Source: Mucilaginibacter sp. (GTDB taxonomy: Bacteria > Bacteroidota > Bacteroidia > Sphingobacteriales > Sphingobacteriaceae). Taken from it: a stretch of 18,628 bases of DNA. A model generated the notes under the pieces. It was not told where the DNA came from and made no database searches. It saw only the letters and a program-made list of their open reading frames with translations. Location of the stretch: assembly GCA_019235595.1 (NCBI GenBank), contig JAFAKI010000105.1:1-18628 (forward strand). Direction: 5' to 3'. This document shows, one piece after another, positions 7,439 through 15,000 of the stretch (position 1 is the first letter of the stretch; each line of letters begins with the position of its first letter). The translations under genes and the position numbers were made by a program.

Positions 7439-7870
7439 ATGAGTTCAAATTTCACGGTCAACAGGATATGTGAGCATTGCGGAAATACCTTCGTCGCTAA
7501 AACTACTGTAACCAGGTTTTGCAGTAAAATCTGCAATAACCGCAATCATATTAAAAGCTGGGAAACAACCGAAAGGCCGCGTGAAAAGCTCATGGAGCAG
7601 GGGCGCGAGGCGATGTCGGATACTGAACTGCTGGCCATGCTGATCTGCGCGGGGCTGCCGGGCGTAACGGCGGTCGACCTGGCCGAGCGGGTACTGGCTT
7701 TAGCCGGGCATGATCTGAAACAACTGGCGGCTCTGAAACCGGAAGACCTGATGACAGTGCGGGGAATCGGCCACGCGCGGGCGCTGTCGGTCATATCGGC
7801 AATGGAACTGGCCGTACGGCTGGCTGTACGGGAACAACCGCTTCATTTCTTAAAACTGGTTCATTCGTGA
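7439..7870 (+). pseudogene. Chimeric remnant: integrase N-terminus fused to RadC N-terminal domain
   Basis: The frame encodes 143 aa from two unrelated sources. Residues 1 to about 36 (MSSNFTVNRICEHCGNTF...TRFCSKICNNRN) carry a C-x2-C...C-x3-C zinc finger. I recognise this as the N-terminus of tyrosine integrases of Bacteroidota integrative elements; the catalytic domain (R..HxxR..Y) is absent. From about residue 37 (IKSWETTERPREKLMEQGREAMSDTELLAMLICAG) it becomes the N-terminal domain of RadC, including the helix-hairpin-helix MTVRGIGHARALSVISAMEL. It then stops before the MPN/JAB metal-binding domain that gives RadC proteins their usual 220-230 aa. Base composition changes sharply at the junction near 7545, from AT-rich to GC-rich. 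Neither half should be functional as its parent, though the short zinc-finger/HhH protein could still be made and bind DNA. Confidence 0.75.
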
Positions 7871-7899
7871 ACAGGCAATTAGGTAAGGCAGGAAAAATA

Positions 7900-7970
7900 G
7901 AAAGGCCGGTGCAATCGCTGCTTCGGCCTTTCAACCTAAACCTTATCACAATTGCAGGCGAAGCGCCTGC
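7900..7970 (+). terminator. Pair of hairpins after the RadC remnant
   Basis: GAAAGGCCG (7900-7908) pairs perfectly with CGGCCTTTC (7924-7932), and TTAGGT (7879-7884) with ACCTAA (7934-7939) can extend it. A second hairpin, GCAGGCG (7954-7960) and CGCCTGC (7964-7970) with a three-base loop, follows. No long T-run is attached, so termination is plausible but not certain. Confidence 0.4.
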
Positions 7971-8214
7971 TTGATGTACAAATATAATTGTTTTTAAGGT
8001 TCTGCTAAGGATATCCTGATTATACCACCTAATAAGCCAGCAGTTGCAGCCGCGTCCTTCGTCCGCCGCTTCCCGCATTGGGGAAACACAGCCCTCGCGT
8101 CCTCGTTCCTGCGGGGCTTCGGCCTGTATTTCCATTCTTCCTCTTGTTTAAGTTTTGCTACCGCTTTTACGCTTTGCCATTCTCTCCGCTGGCTTTTTCC
8201 GCAGCGAAGTTCTC

Positions 8215-8336
8215 ATAAGCCGGGCGCATCGGACAAGGCCGGAGCCCTGCGGGTTTGCTGTAAAAAAATCTTCCCTGCTCGCTGCGCTCGCGAGGTATTT
8301 TTTTCCGCAAAGCCTTGCCGCTGCTGCCCGGCTTAT
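8215..8336. repeat. Large nested inverted repeat
   Basis: Nested complementary arms are visible over 122 bases. ATAAGCCGGGC (8215-8225) pairs with GCCCGGCTTAT (8326-8336), CAAGGC (8234-8239) with GCCTTG (8312-8317), and TTTGC (8254-8258) with GCAAA (8307-8311). AAAAAAAT (8262-8269) pairs with ATTTTTTT (8297-8304), and CTCGC (8278-8282) with GCGAG (8290-8294). The order is collinear, so one long imperfect cruciform or RNA hairpin can form. Confidence 0.6.
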
Positions 8337-8343
8337 TAGGTGA

Positions 8344-8400
8344 GTTGCTTAGAAAAGCCACCCGAGGCTACTGCCGAGGGTGACTGGATTAAAAAGCAAC
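8344..8400 (+). ncRNA. Candidate small structured RNA element
   Basis: GTTGCTT (8344-8350) pairs with AAGCAAC (8394-8400). Inside, CACCC (8359-8363) pairs with GGGTG (8378-8382) and GGC (8366-8368) with GCC (8373-8375), around a TACT loop. The inner helix is interrupted by GA facing GA (8364-8365 and 8376-8377), the arrangement of tandem sheared G-A pairs. It lies seven bases before a 32-codon ORF and 117 bases before the next protein gene, a layout suggesting a leader or cis-regulator. I cannot match it to a named RNA family. Confidence 0.4.
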
Positions 8401-8406
8401 ACGGAT

Positions 8407-8505
8407 ATGAAAACAGCGACAGGCAGGGCGCCGCCGGGCAGACGGAACAGCACAGACCGCAGACCGTCACAGGGATTTAAGCAACAAATGAGTATCAAAA
8501 TTTAA
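8407..8505 (+). CDS. Possible 32-aa leader peptide
   Basis: ATG at 8407 opens 32 codons, MKTATGRAPPGRRNSTDRR followed by PSQGFKQQMSIKI, ending in TAA at 8503-8505, 11 bases before the next gene. It is very basic and Pro/Arg-rich. It sits directly after the structured element at 8344-8400, which makes a translated leader possible. There is no homology evidence, and a chance ORF in GC-rich sequence is a fair alternative. Confidence 0.25.
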   Translation: MKTATGRAPPGRRNSTDRRPSQGFKQQMSIKI

Positions 8506-8516
8506 AAATCAAGAAA

Positions 8517-9095
8517 ATGGAAACTAAAGTAAAAGCCGGTAACGGCATCGCAAATAAAACAGGTAATAACAATAATGACGGGCGTATCAATAACCTGCCT
8601 GTCAGCACCGCTTTTAATGATAAAAAGGCAGAGCCGAAAAAAGAGGAAACGAAGCCCGAGCCAGTAAAGGAAGAAACCAAACCACAACCACCCACCGAAC
8701 CTGCAAAGCCTGCGGATCAGCCTAAAAAGGAAGAACCCGCAGTACAGCAAGAGCCGAGCAAAAAGGAAATCAAAGAACAGTTTGCAGCACAGCAAGCCCG
8801 TAAGTTGGAAGAGACCGAAAAGATTGTTGAGCAATTGGGCAAGAAGATAGCGCAGAAGAAAAAGTTGCAAAATACGATTGCCAATATCGACAGCTTTACT
8901 ATTGCGCAGAGTGACGAGAAAGACGATATGGCCAGCGACAGCAAGTTTCAGCGTTGCGAGTTGGTGATTTCGGATGATGATGGCAACGAGTTTGTCACCA
9001 AGAACCCGTTTATTATCGCTTATGTCGCCCACGAGGTGAGACAGCTTTGCGTGGATAAGTTAGCCGAAGTCGAAAGCACTATCGTAATTCCGTGA
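8517..9095 (+). CDS. Mobile-element protein of unknown function with Lys/Pro/Glu-rich N-terminus
   Basis: This 192-aa soluble protein has two parts. Residues about 35-85 are a low-complexity, charged stretch with repeated KKEETKPEP/VKEETKPQP units, presumably a flexible linker. Residues about 85-125 (KKEIKEQFAAQQARKLEETEKIVEQLGKKIAQKKKLQNT) have strong coiled-coil character. The C-terminal part, with IANIDSFTIAQSDEKDD, RCELVISDDDGNEFVTKNPFIIAYVAHEVRQLCVDKLAEVE, resembles hypothetical proteins I associate with Bacteroidota conjugative or integrative elements, but I cannot name a family. The ATG at 8517 follows an A-rich stretch, usual for this phylum. It is followed by a strong hairpin at 9108-9140 and then the small ORF and DUF932 gene. 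Confidence 0.6.
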   Translation: METKVKAGNGIANKTGNNNNDGRINNLPVSTAFNDKKAEPKKEETKPEPVKEETKPQPPTEPAKPADQPKKEEPAVQQEPSKKEIKEQFAAQQARKLEETEKIVEQLGKKIAQKKKLQNTIANIDSFTIAQSDEKDDMASDSKFQRCELVISDDDGNEFVTKNPFIIAYVAHEVRQLCVDKLAEVESTIVIP

Positions 9096-9107
9096 GTTAT
9101 CAATGGC

Positions 9108-9140
9108 AACGGCCTGTGTACTATCCATACACAGGCCGTT
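9108..9140. terminator. Perfect 13-bp hairpin after the Lys/Pro/Glu-rich gene
   Basis: AACGGCCTGTGTA (9108-9120) and TACACAGGCCGTT (9128-9140) are perfect inverse complements with a 7-base loop CTATCCA. It starts 13 bases after the stop codon at 9093-9095. The downstream sequence lacks a clear T-run, so it may be a transcript-end stabiliser or attenuator instead of a classic terminator. Confidence 0.6.
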
Positions 9141-9174
9141 TGGCTAAATGGTAAACCATCTAAAAGCTAAGACA

Positions 9175-9303
9175 ATGTTAGAGTTATTTATCGAATTAAC
9201 CAACCAAATATTTTGGGTGGGTTATGCGCAGGAATTAGCCGCTTCTAACCCTGCATTATTTCAGTTTGAGTTTAACGAATTTCTGAACAACTATAACAAT
9301 TAA
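9175..9303 (+). CDS. Small 42-aa protein of unknown function
   Basis: ATG at 9175 opens 42 codons (MLELFIELTNQIFWVGYAQE, then LAASNPALFQFEFNEFLNNYNN), ending in TAA at 9301-9303. The next gene starts four bases later. Both starts are preceded by the same GACA context, suggesting translational coupling or duplicated initiation signals. The composition is aromatic-rich and compact, not low-complexity, which favours a real small protein. I associate similar peptides with DUF932 genes of Bacteroidota elements, but only from memory. Confidence 0.5.
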   Translation: MLELFIELTNQIFWVGYAQELAASNPALFQFEFNEFLNNYNN

Positions 9304-9307
9304 GACA

Positions 9308-10361
9308 ATGGCACATAATATCAATTATAACGAGCAGACAGGGAAACACAGTTTTTTCTCTGTTAAGCAAAAAGCATGGCACGGCTTGGGGCAGATCATT
9401 AGCGATTATCCAACCAGTGCCGAAGCCCTGCAATATGCGGGCTTAGATTTCGGTGTAGAAAAACGCCCTCTGTTTACTTACGATACCGAAAATTTTGCGG
9501 GCGACCCTGATACGGATATTATCATTCCTGAAATAGCCGTGCCCGATTTCTTCGCAACCGTTCGTACCGATACGGAACAACCGTTAGGTGTTGTTGGGAA
9601 GGATTACGAAGTCGTGCAAAATGTGGATGCCTTTAGTTTCTTTGATAGCATTGTCGGCGGTAAAGACGGCATTTTATATGAAACGGCGGGTGCATTGGGT
9701 AAGAACGGCGAACGCATATTTATTACTGCAAAACTGCCCGATTATATTAAAGTCGGACGCAATGATTGTATTGAAAAATACCTTTTCCTTACCACTTCGC
9801 ACGATGGCACGGAGAGCATTACCATTGCTTTTACACCGATTAGAGTAGTCATTAAACGCCGCTTTGCGCAACCATACCAACAGCATCAAAATACGCCATA
9901 CCGCCAGCGCGACCGACAAGCTGAAACAGGCGCATAAAATGTTAGGTATCACTAACCAGTTATCCGTAGAACTGGAAGCCATGTTTAACCGTTGGTCAAG
10001 GGTGCGGATTACCGACCCCCAGTTAAAGCAACTAATTCAGTTAGCCATGTCACCCAACCGTGAAACGTATGAATTGGTAAAGACAGGCAAGCAGGAAGAA
10101 CTTACCAGCCAGTTTAATAACATCGTTTCGAGCGTATTCGACTATGCCATGACCAACCCGACACAGCAGGAAAACACCACCAAAGGCACGTTGTACGGCA
10201 TGTACAATGCGGTAACGGGTTATTTTCAAAATGTGCGGAATTTCAGGGACGACCAAAGCAAATTCAAATCCATTATGCAGGGTACGGGCTTGCAGAAGAA
10301 CCAGGCTGCCTTTAATCTCTGTACCGACTTCGCCAAACACGGCGATAGCATTTTAAACTAA
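9308..10361 (+). pseudogene. DUF932 (phage/plasmid-like, TIGR03299) gene broken by a frameshift
   Basis: The N-terminal half (HSFFSVKQKAWHGLGQIISDYPTSAEAL... FATVRTDTEQPLGVVGKDYEVVQN ... FLTTSHDGTESITIAFTPIRVV) is classic DUF932, a family of unknown function on phages, plasmids and integrative elements. After base 9850 the frame goes wrong (IKRRFAQPYQQHQN...) and ends at 9937. The right continuation, LNAALRNHTNSIKIRHTASATDKLKQAHKMLGIT, resumes in another frame at 9852 and runs to the TAA at 10359-10361. The family normally reads VVCNNTLNAAL here; only one base remains where the C-N-N-T codons belong, which fits loss of 11 nt. Adding 11 to the 1054 observed bases gives exactly 355 codons, supporting this. 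An internal TTG start at 9864 could still give a C-terminal fragment, but this is unlikely to be functional. Confidence 0.8.
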
Positions 10362-10366
10362 CGAAT

Positions 10367-10392
10367 AGGGGCGGTAATGCCCCTTTATTTTT
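10367..10392 (+). terminator. Intrinsic terminator after the DUF932 gene
   Basis: AGGGGC (10367-10372) pairs perfectly with GCCCCT (10379-10384) around a GGTAAT loop, directly followed by the T-rich TTATTTTTT (10384-10392). This is the clearest intrinsic terminator in the window. It lies six bases after the stop codon of the broken DUF932 gene and 22 bases before the next ATG. Confidence 0.8.
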
Positions 10393-10413
10393 TCACTATT
10401 AAATTTAAAGATC

Positions 10414-10959
10414 ATGAAAACGATAGAGCAATTAACCAACGTCGATAAAGCCAAGATCATTTTTGACCTGTTCAGAAATGAAATACCTGAATTTTTGGAG
10501 TATGTCGGCTATATGGCAGATAAAGTGTTAAATGACAAAGATGAACTAACAGCTAACTGGAATAACCCGTTTTTAAGTTACCAGCAATGGCTTAGTCTTT
10601 CCGAACATGTAAGCGCAACGGTTAAGCGTTACGACAAAACCCTTTCCAAAAGCGGAAACGTGTTTGCCGAACAGCTTTTTGGCGGTTATTCCGCTTTGTT
10701 TACCAACCATTGTTTGGAGCAATACGGTTTACACCGGGTTAAGTCGCCACGCTTCACACAGGCTATCAACTTGTTTTACCTGCCTGTAAAATCAGCTACG
10801 CCAATAAACTGCCAGTACTTGGTTTTGGAAATGCATGGCGGGCCTGAATATGCGACGATTTGCACCGATACAGACGGCAACACATTGGTATTTGATAACC
10901 GTGCGGATGCAGAGGCCGAAGCAGCAGATTGTCAGGACGGTCTAATCGTCGAAATATAG
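10414..10959 (+). CDS. Mobile-element protein of unknown function, 181 aa
   Basis: This soluble protein starts MKTIEQLTNVDKAKIIFDLF and has a mostly helical N-terminal half (EIPEFLEYVGYMADKVLND...WLSLSEHVSATVKRYDKTL). A second part reads LFGGYSALFTNHCLEQYGLHRVKSPRFTQAINLFY, and an acidic C-terminus ends DADAEAEAADCQDGLIVEI in style. There is no signal peptide, membrane helix or recognised catalytic motif. It sits beside the DUF932 gene, as such proteins often do in Bacteroidota integrative elements, but I cannot name the family. It is not DndB: it is half the expected length and shows nothing of that family. It appears to be the last gene of the element backbone before the dnd cargo. Confidence 0.55.
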   Translation: MKTIEQLTNVDKAKIIFDLFRNEIPEFLEYVGYMADKVLNDKDELTANWNNPFLSYQQWLSLSEHVSATVKRYDKTLSKSGNVFAEQLFGGYSALFTNHCLEQYGLHRVKSPRFTQAINLFYLPVKSATPINCQYLVLEMHGGPEYATICTDTDGNTLVFDNRADAEAEAADCQDGLIVEI

Positions 10960-10975
10960 CCACCAAAGCCCGGGT

Positions 10976-11005
10976 CGCCCGCTGTTGCTCCGCAACAGAC
11001 GGGCG
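10976..11005. repeat. Bulged hairpin at the border of element backbone and dnd operon
   Basis: CGCCCG (10976-10981) plus CTGTTGC (10982-10988) pair with GCAACAG (10992-10998) plus CGGGCG (11000-11005), leaving a TCC loop and one bulged A at 10999. No T-run follows. The GC-rich sequence ends about 25 bases later, at the AT-rich dnd leader. It may be a terminator for the 181-aa gene or a trace of a recombination junction. Confidence 0.55.
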
Positions 11006-11208
11006 TTGCTGCCGCAAGTAGGGTTGTATACAGTGCTGAAAGCTAAACCGTATATATATCTGTACTACTTATTTTTATAAAGGAAATATTGTCTGTTATA
11101 CCGTTAACTTATAATTAAATAGGTGTTCTGAAATGCTGGAAATGTGATTAATTTGTAAATTGTGGAAATCCAGTTAGGCCATTTTAACTAATATTATTCG
11201 TATCTTCC

Positions 11209-11216
11209 TACTTTTG
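11209..11216 (+). promoter_or_regulatory. Probable -7 promoter element of the dnd operon
   Basis: TACTTTTG matches the Bacteroidota -7 consensus TAnnTTTG exactly and ends 19 bases before the dndC ATG. A convincing -33 TTTG box is not seen at the usual distance. The AT-rich leader from about 11030 holds no gene. With dndB absent there is no obvious local repressor. Confidence 0.5.
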
Positions 11217-11235
11217 TATAAAAGGGGAAAGATCA

Positions 11236-12633
11236 ATGTCAGTATTTGACAATAGAGATATTAATAGTATTTATAATGGTATTCAGGATACCTACCGCAG
11301 TTCGCCTTTACCATGGGTAATTGGCTATTCTGGCGGAAAGGACTCTACAGCTACGTTGCAATTGGTATGGAATGCACTATTGAAATTACCCGCCGAAGAA
11401 CGGACCAAACCGATCTATGTAATTTCTACCGATACCTTGGTGGAAACACCCGTGATCGCGAATTATATCAGTTCTACATTGCAAAAAATGAACGTTGCAG
11501 CAAAAGAGCAAGGACTGAACATCACTGCACATAAACTGACACCGGAGCTGGAAGATACTTTTTGGGTAAACCTGATCGGCAAAGGGTACCCGGCACCTAC
11601 CTCGGTTTTTCGTTGGTGTACGGACCGGATGAAGATCAAACCTTCCAATAAGTTCATCTTGGAAAAAGTCGCCGAACATGGTGAAGTGATCCTGGCCTTG
11701 GGTATGCGTAAGAACGAAAGTGCCAACCGCAATAAAGTAATTGAAAACCATGAATTGAAAGGTTATAAGCTTTCACGTCATGGACAGTTGCGCGGGGCTT
11801 GGGTATTTATGCCAGTGGAGGAATTTACTACGGATGATATTTGGACCTACTTATTGAATCAGCCCATCTCTCCCTGGGGAAGTGATAACCGGCATTTATC
11901 GGCCTTGTATCGTTCGGCACAGTCCGGCGAATGCCCGTTAGTAGTGGATGACTCCACACCATCATGCGGTAACAGCCGCTTTGGCTGCTGGACCTGTACG
12001 GTGGTTTTAAAAGACAAATCCATGGAGGCCATGATCGATTCCGGCGAGGAGTGGATGAGCCCGTTGCTGGATTTTAGGGATTGGTTGTCATCGACACAAA
12101 ATCCTGAGTTCAAACCGGCTCAACGGGAATATAGAGGCCGTGATGGTAAGGTAAAAATATCTGAAGGGGGTAAGCTACGCTACCGTACCTATAAGCTGGA
12201 ATTTTCCAAAGAAATGCTCAGGCGTCTTTTGACAACAGAAAAAGATGTTAAACGTTACGATCCTGACTTCGAGCTGATCAGCCAGGCGGAATTAGCCGAG
12301 ATACGCAGAATCTGGATCAGTGAGCGGCAGGACTGGAACGACGAATTACCTGAACTCTATCATTCGATCACAGGTAAACAGTTAGCAGGCACTTTTTCTG
12401 ATGTCTTTACGCCAGGAGCAACTGAACTGGAAATATTGAATGAGCTATCCGGTGAGCATGAAGTGCCTATTCAACTGGTACAGAAATTACTGGATGCGGA
12501 ATGGCAGAGTTATGGTATGTTTCGCCGGGCTTCTATCCATTCCACCATAGAGAAATTGTTTGATCAGGACTGGCGTACTTTCGACGACATTCAACAGGTT
12601 TTGGCGCAGCACGAAAACAACAGGACAGAATGA
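11236..12633 (+). CDS. dndC: DNA phosphorothioation sulfurtransferase DndC
   Basis: This 465-aa protein is a PAPS-reductase-like PP-loop enzyme. It activates the DNA backbone with ATP and transfers sulfur during phosphorothioate modification. The nucleotide-binding motif is SGGKDS (residues 32-37). The family-typical PTSVFRWCTDRMK follows, with C128. Cysteines C233, C244, C251 and C254 in ECP...SCGNSRFGCWTC are well placed to hold the 4Fe-4S cluster known in DndC. The C-terminal part reads KYKL-like LRYRTYKLEFSKEMLRRLL and is also family-like. Length is near the family norm of about 500. It is the first gene of a dndC-D-E-A operon, and its stop overlaps the dndD start (ATGA). No key residue appears missing. 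Confidence 0.93.
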   Translation: MSVFDNRDINSIYNGIQDTYRSSPLPWVIGYSGGKDSTATLQLVWNALLKLPAEERTKPIYVISTDTLVETPVIANYISSTLQKMNVAAKEQGLNITAHKLTPELEDTFWVNLIGKGYPAPTSVFRWCTDRMKIKPSNKFILEKVAEHGEVILALGMRKNESANRNKVIENHELKGYKLSRHGQLRGAWVFMPVEEFTTDDIWTYLLNQPISPWGSDNRHLSALYRSAQSGECPLVVDDSTPSCGNSRFGCWTCTVVLKDKSMEAMIDSGEEWMSPLLDFRDWLSSTQNPEFKPAQREYRGRDGKVKISEGGKLRYRTYKLEFSKEMLRRLLTTEKDVKRYDPDFELISQAELAEIRRIWISERQDWNDELPELYHSITGKQLAGTFSDVFTPGATELEILNELSGEHEVPIQLVQKLLDAEWQSYGMFRRASIHSTIEKLFDQDWRTFDDIQQVLAQHENNRTE

Positions 12634-14648
12634 TCATAGAGAGCATCAATATTACCAATTTCGGCCTCTACAAAGGCGATAATACTATTCAATTAGGACC
12701 GGACCTGTTGAGCAGAAGGAACATCACCGTTTTATCTGGTCAGAACGGTGTGGGCAAATCAACGTTACAGGAAGCTATTCATTTATGTCTTTTAGGATCA
12801 TTGTCCATAGACAACCGGCTATCGGAAGCGAACTATGAAAAATATCTTTTTAAACGCTGCTATAAAGGCCATCGTGAGCCGTCAGTATCCCGGATCGAAC
12901 TCGTTATAGAATTTATTAAGTCCGGTGCGCCGGTGCGCTATAAGATCGCCCGACGCTGGAACAATGACCCGGTGAATATCGATGAACAGATACAGATCGA
13001 AGAGAATGGCAAGCTTCTGGAAGAACTGACCAAAAAAGAGAAAAACCTGTTCCTCCGCGAACTCATTCAACCGGGCCTGGCAAAGGTCATGTTCTTTGAT
13101 GGTGAAAAGTTGTTGTCGTTGTATGATGAAAATAACCTGACCGCATTTATCGCCGAAAGCTGCCGTTTTCTGTTTGGGTTGAACTTTGTCGATTTGCTCA
13201 ATACCGACTTAAATTATTACGTCAATAAATTATACGCCCAGCAGGACGCTTCGCAGTTGGTTGCGGATATTCAAAAGACAAAAGATGAGTTGGTAAAGAT
13301 CGCCGCGGAAATTATCGCATTAGGCGATGAAAAAGCGCAGCTTGATCATAAGCTTTCTTCACTCAGGACTAAAGCGATTCATACTGAAAGAGAAGTTTCC
13401 GACCAGGGCCGCTGGGCTACTAATGAACTCGAAAACCTAAAAAGGGAGAAACAGCAACTGGAAATCCAGCTGGCCACCCTGAAAAAAGAATTGATAGAAA
13501 GTTACAGCGCTTTAGGTCCGTTTGTATTTTGTCAGGGGCTATTGCGCTCGTTAAAAGACCGGCTGGTTGCAGAGCAGGAGATCGACAAATGGCAACACGC
13601 CAGGGACTTTTTCAATCAAAAGATAAAAGAACTGGAGCGCAGCTTCAGCGATAGGCAATTTTTGAGTGCCTTAGCGATAGATGAAACAACGGGCAAAAAG
13701 ATCGTTCCTGCGATCAAAGACCTGCTATTATCTACGCCTAAGTTGTTCGCGGATCAGGAAGTGATCTATCATGAGATGGCCGATGGTGAACGTATGCAAC
13801 TGGTATCCTGGATCGACGAGGTGTTGCATAATGTGGTCGCTAATGTCAAAAGTAAATCCTTACTCGTAGGCGAAATCGAAGACCGCTTGAAGTCGTTGAC
13901 CAGGGAACAATCTTCGTTTTCAAAAGATGATATTTTGACGCCATTGCTTAAACAGTTGCAAGAGGTGAATAAAGAGCTTGGTGCAGCAGAGCAAAAGCTA
14001 TCCTCGCTAAATAAACGCATAGACGAAACAAATAAACGCCGCGAGTTTTATAGCGGCCGTCAGCTGGTGTTGGAGCAACGGATGCAGGTAGATACCGGTG
14101 TTGACGAAAGGCTGAAGTTAGCCACAAAAACCAAACAGGTATTGGAAGATTATGGCCACAGGCTGTTATCTAAAAAGCTGGAACACCTGCGCGCAAAGGT
14201 CCTGGAGAAATTCAATTTACTGTGCCGCAAAGACAGCTATCTCGATGAGCTTACCATCGACCCGCATACCTTTGAGATCAGGCTGAGCAGGCAGGAAATG
14301 GTTGTGGAACATGCGCATCTTTCGGCTGGCGAAAAGCAATTGCTTATCATCTCCTTTTTATGGGGGCTTCGTGAGTTAACCAATATTGCTTTGCCTTTGA
14401 TCATCGATACGCCGCTTGCCCGTCTGGATACGGAACACCGCCGTGCATTTGTAGAACAATTTTTACCGGCGATTCATCCGCAGGTAATCCTCATCGGCAC
14501 CGACATAGAACTGGCTGGTGATGTAACCGGTGGTTTGACCAAGTACATTGCACAACAATACCTGCTGGAATACGACCACGAACAGCAAGCCAGTAAGTTG
14601 ACAACTGTCGAAAGACCTTCATGGAAAGGAGTAGCCAGTGAAGTTTAA
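12630..14648 (+). CDS. dndD: DNA phosphorothioation ATPase DndD
   Basis: This 672-aa SMC/Rad50-like ATPase is thought to open or remodel DNA during phosphorothioate insertion. The Walker A motif is GQNGVGKS (residues 37-44), the ABC signature is LSAGEKQ (564-570), and Walker B LPLIIDTP ends in D593, followed by LARLDTEHR (D-loop). Between them lie two long coiled-coil-forming stretches, roughly residues 205-290 (KTKDELVKIAAEIIALGDEKAQ..., EL..LKREKQQLEIQLATLKKEL) and 440-530. The N-terminal MIIESINITNFGLYKGDNTI is the usual start. It overlaps dndC by four bases and dndE by 11, so translation is coupled. Length agrees with the family (about 660-700 aa) and no lesion is visible. Confidence 0.93.
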   Translation: MIIESINITNFGLYKGDNTIQLGPDLLSRRNITVLSGQNGVGKSTLQEAIHLCLLGSLSIDNRLSEANYEKYLFKRCYKGHREPSVSRIELVIEFIKSGAPVRYKIARRWNNDPVNIDEQIQIEENGKLLEELTKKEKNLFLRELIQPGLAKVMFFDGEKLLSLYDENNLTAFIAESCRFLFGLNFVDLLNTDLNYYVNKLYAQQDASQLVADIQKTKDELVKIAAEIIALGDEKAQLDHKLSSLRTKAIHTEREVSDQGRWATNELENLKREKQQLEIQLATLKKELIESYSALGPFVFCQGLLRSLKDRLVAEQEIDKWQHARDFFNQKIKELERSFSDRQFLSALAIDETTGKKIVPAIKDLLLSTPKLFADQEVIYHEMADGERMQLVSWIDEVLHNVVANVKSKSLLVGEIEDRLKSLTREQSSFSKDDILTPLLKQLQEVNKELGAAEQKLSSLNKRIDETNKRREFYSGRQLVLEQRMQVDTGVDERLKLATKTKQVLEDYGHRLLSKKLEHLRAKVLEKFNLLCRKDSYLDELTIDPHTFEIRLSRQEMVVEHAHLSAGEKQLLIISFLWGLRELTNIALPLIIDTPLARLDTEHRRAFVEQFLPAIHPQVILIGTDIELAGDVTGGLTKYIAQQYLLEYDHEQQASKLTTVERPSWKGVASEV

Positions 14649-15000
14649 CCGTATACGTTTTTCAAAAGAAGCCTCCGAAGCATTGAACAAGATGAAGGGG
14701 CGCATGGGTTTGAACTGGAATATTTTGTGCAGAATTGGTTTTTGTATCTCTTTGAATGATCAGGTCGAACCCGATCCGGCTGATTATAAAACGGATGGCG
14801 ATATTGAAATTGACCGGAAGATCCTGATCGGTAACGAAGATGAGCTGTATGTCGCCCTGCTAAGACAACGTTGCGTGACAGCAGGTATACCCGAAGATAA
14901 ACACTTTGACTATTTCAAAGCCCACATGAACCGTGGTGCCATATTGCTTTCAAAACGAATCGGCTCAATTAAGGAACTGGCGCAATTGATTACGGTATAA
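14638..15000 (+). CDS. dndE: DNA phosphorothioation protein DndE
   Basis: This 120-aa protein matches DndE, the small basic partner essential for phosphorothioate modification; homologues bind nicked DNA as a tetramer. The N-terminal FNRIRFSKEASEALNKMKGRMGLNWNILCRIGFCISLND is the most characteristic part, with the helical K.RTG..NIL.R.A..LSL pattern of the family. The C-terminal half contains the acidic segment VEPDPADYKTDGDIEIDR and then the GRGV-like HMNRGAILLSKRIGSIKELAQLI. The start is a GTG at 14638, 11 bases inside dndD, which argues for translational coupling and low output. Its stop overlaps the next start as TAATG at 14998-15002. Confidence 0.9.
   Translation: MKFNRIRFSKEASEALNKMKGRMGLNWNILCRIGFCISLNDQVEPDPADYKTDGDIEIDRKILIGNEDELYVALLRQRCVTAGIPEDKHFDYFKAHMNRGAILLSKRIGSIKELAQLITV

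Larger units (their letters stand above)
7871..8343. other. Gene-poor, GC-rich stretch of the mobile element
   Basis: No protein in either strand looks real here; overlapping frames on both strands read as low-complexity Arg/Ala/Ser strings. Visible structures are a 9-bp stem pairing 7900-7908 with 7924-7932, a tight hairpin GCAGGCG-AAG-CGCCTGC at 7954-7970, and the large nested inverted repeat at 8215-8336. The stretch may carry a transfer origin or a non-coding RNA, or be debris left after radC was cut. Confidence 0.4.

Noticed and set aside
7791..8135. 114-codon minus-strand frame
   Set aside because: It overlaps the RadC remnant and hairpins, has no recognisable motif, and its composition is that of a shadow frame.
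8155..8361. Overlapping frames on both strands of about 62-64 codons
   Set aside because: They are mirror products of the inverted repeat and GC-rich composition, with no protein-like features.
9864..10361. Independent gene starting at TTG 9864
   Set aside because: The sequence is the direct continuation of DUF932, and its frame opens upstream to 9852; it is the second half of a broken gene.
10414..10959. Candidate dndB just before dndC
   Set aside because: At 181 aa it is about half the DndB length, shows no family motif, is separated by 276 bases and a hairpin, and fits the mobile-element neighbourhood.
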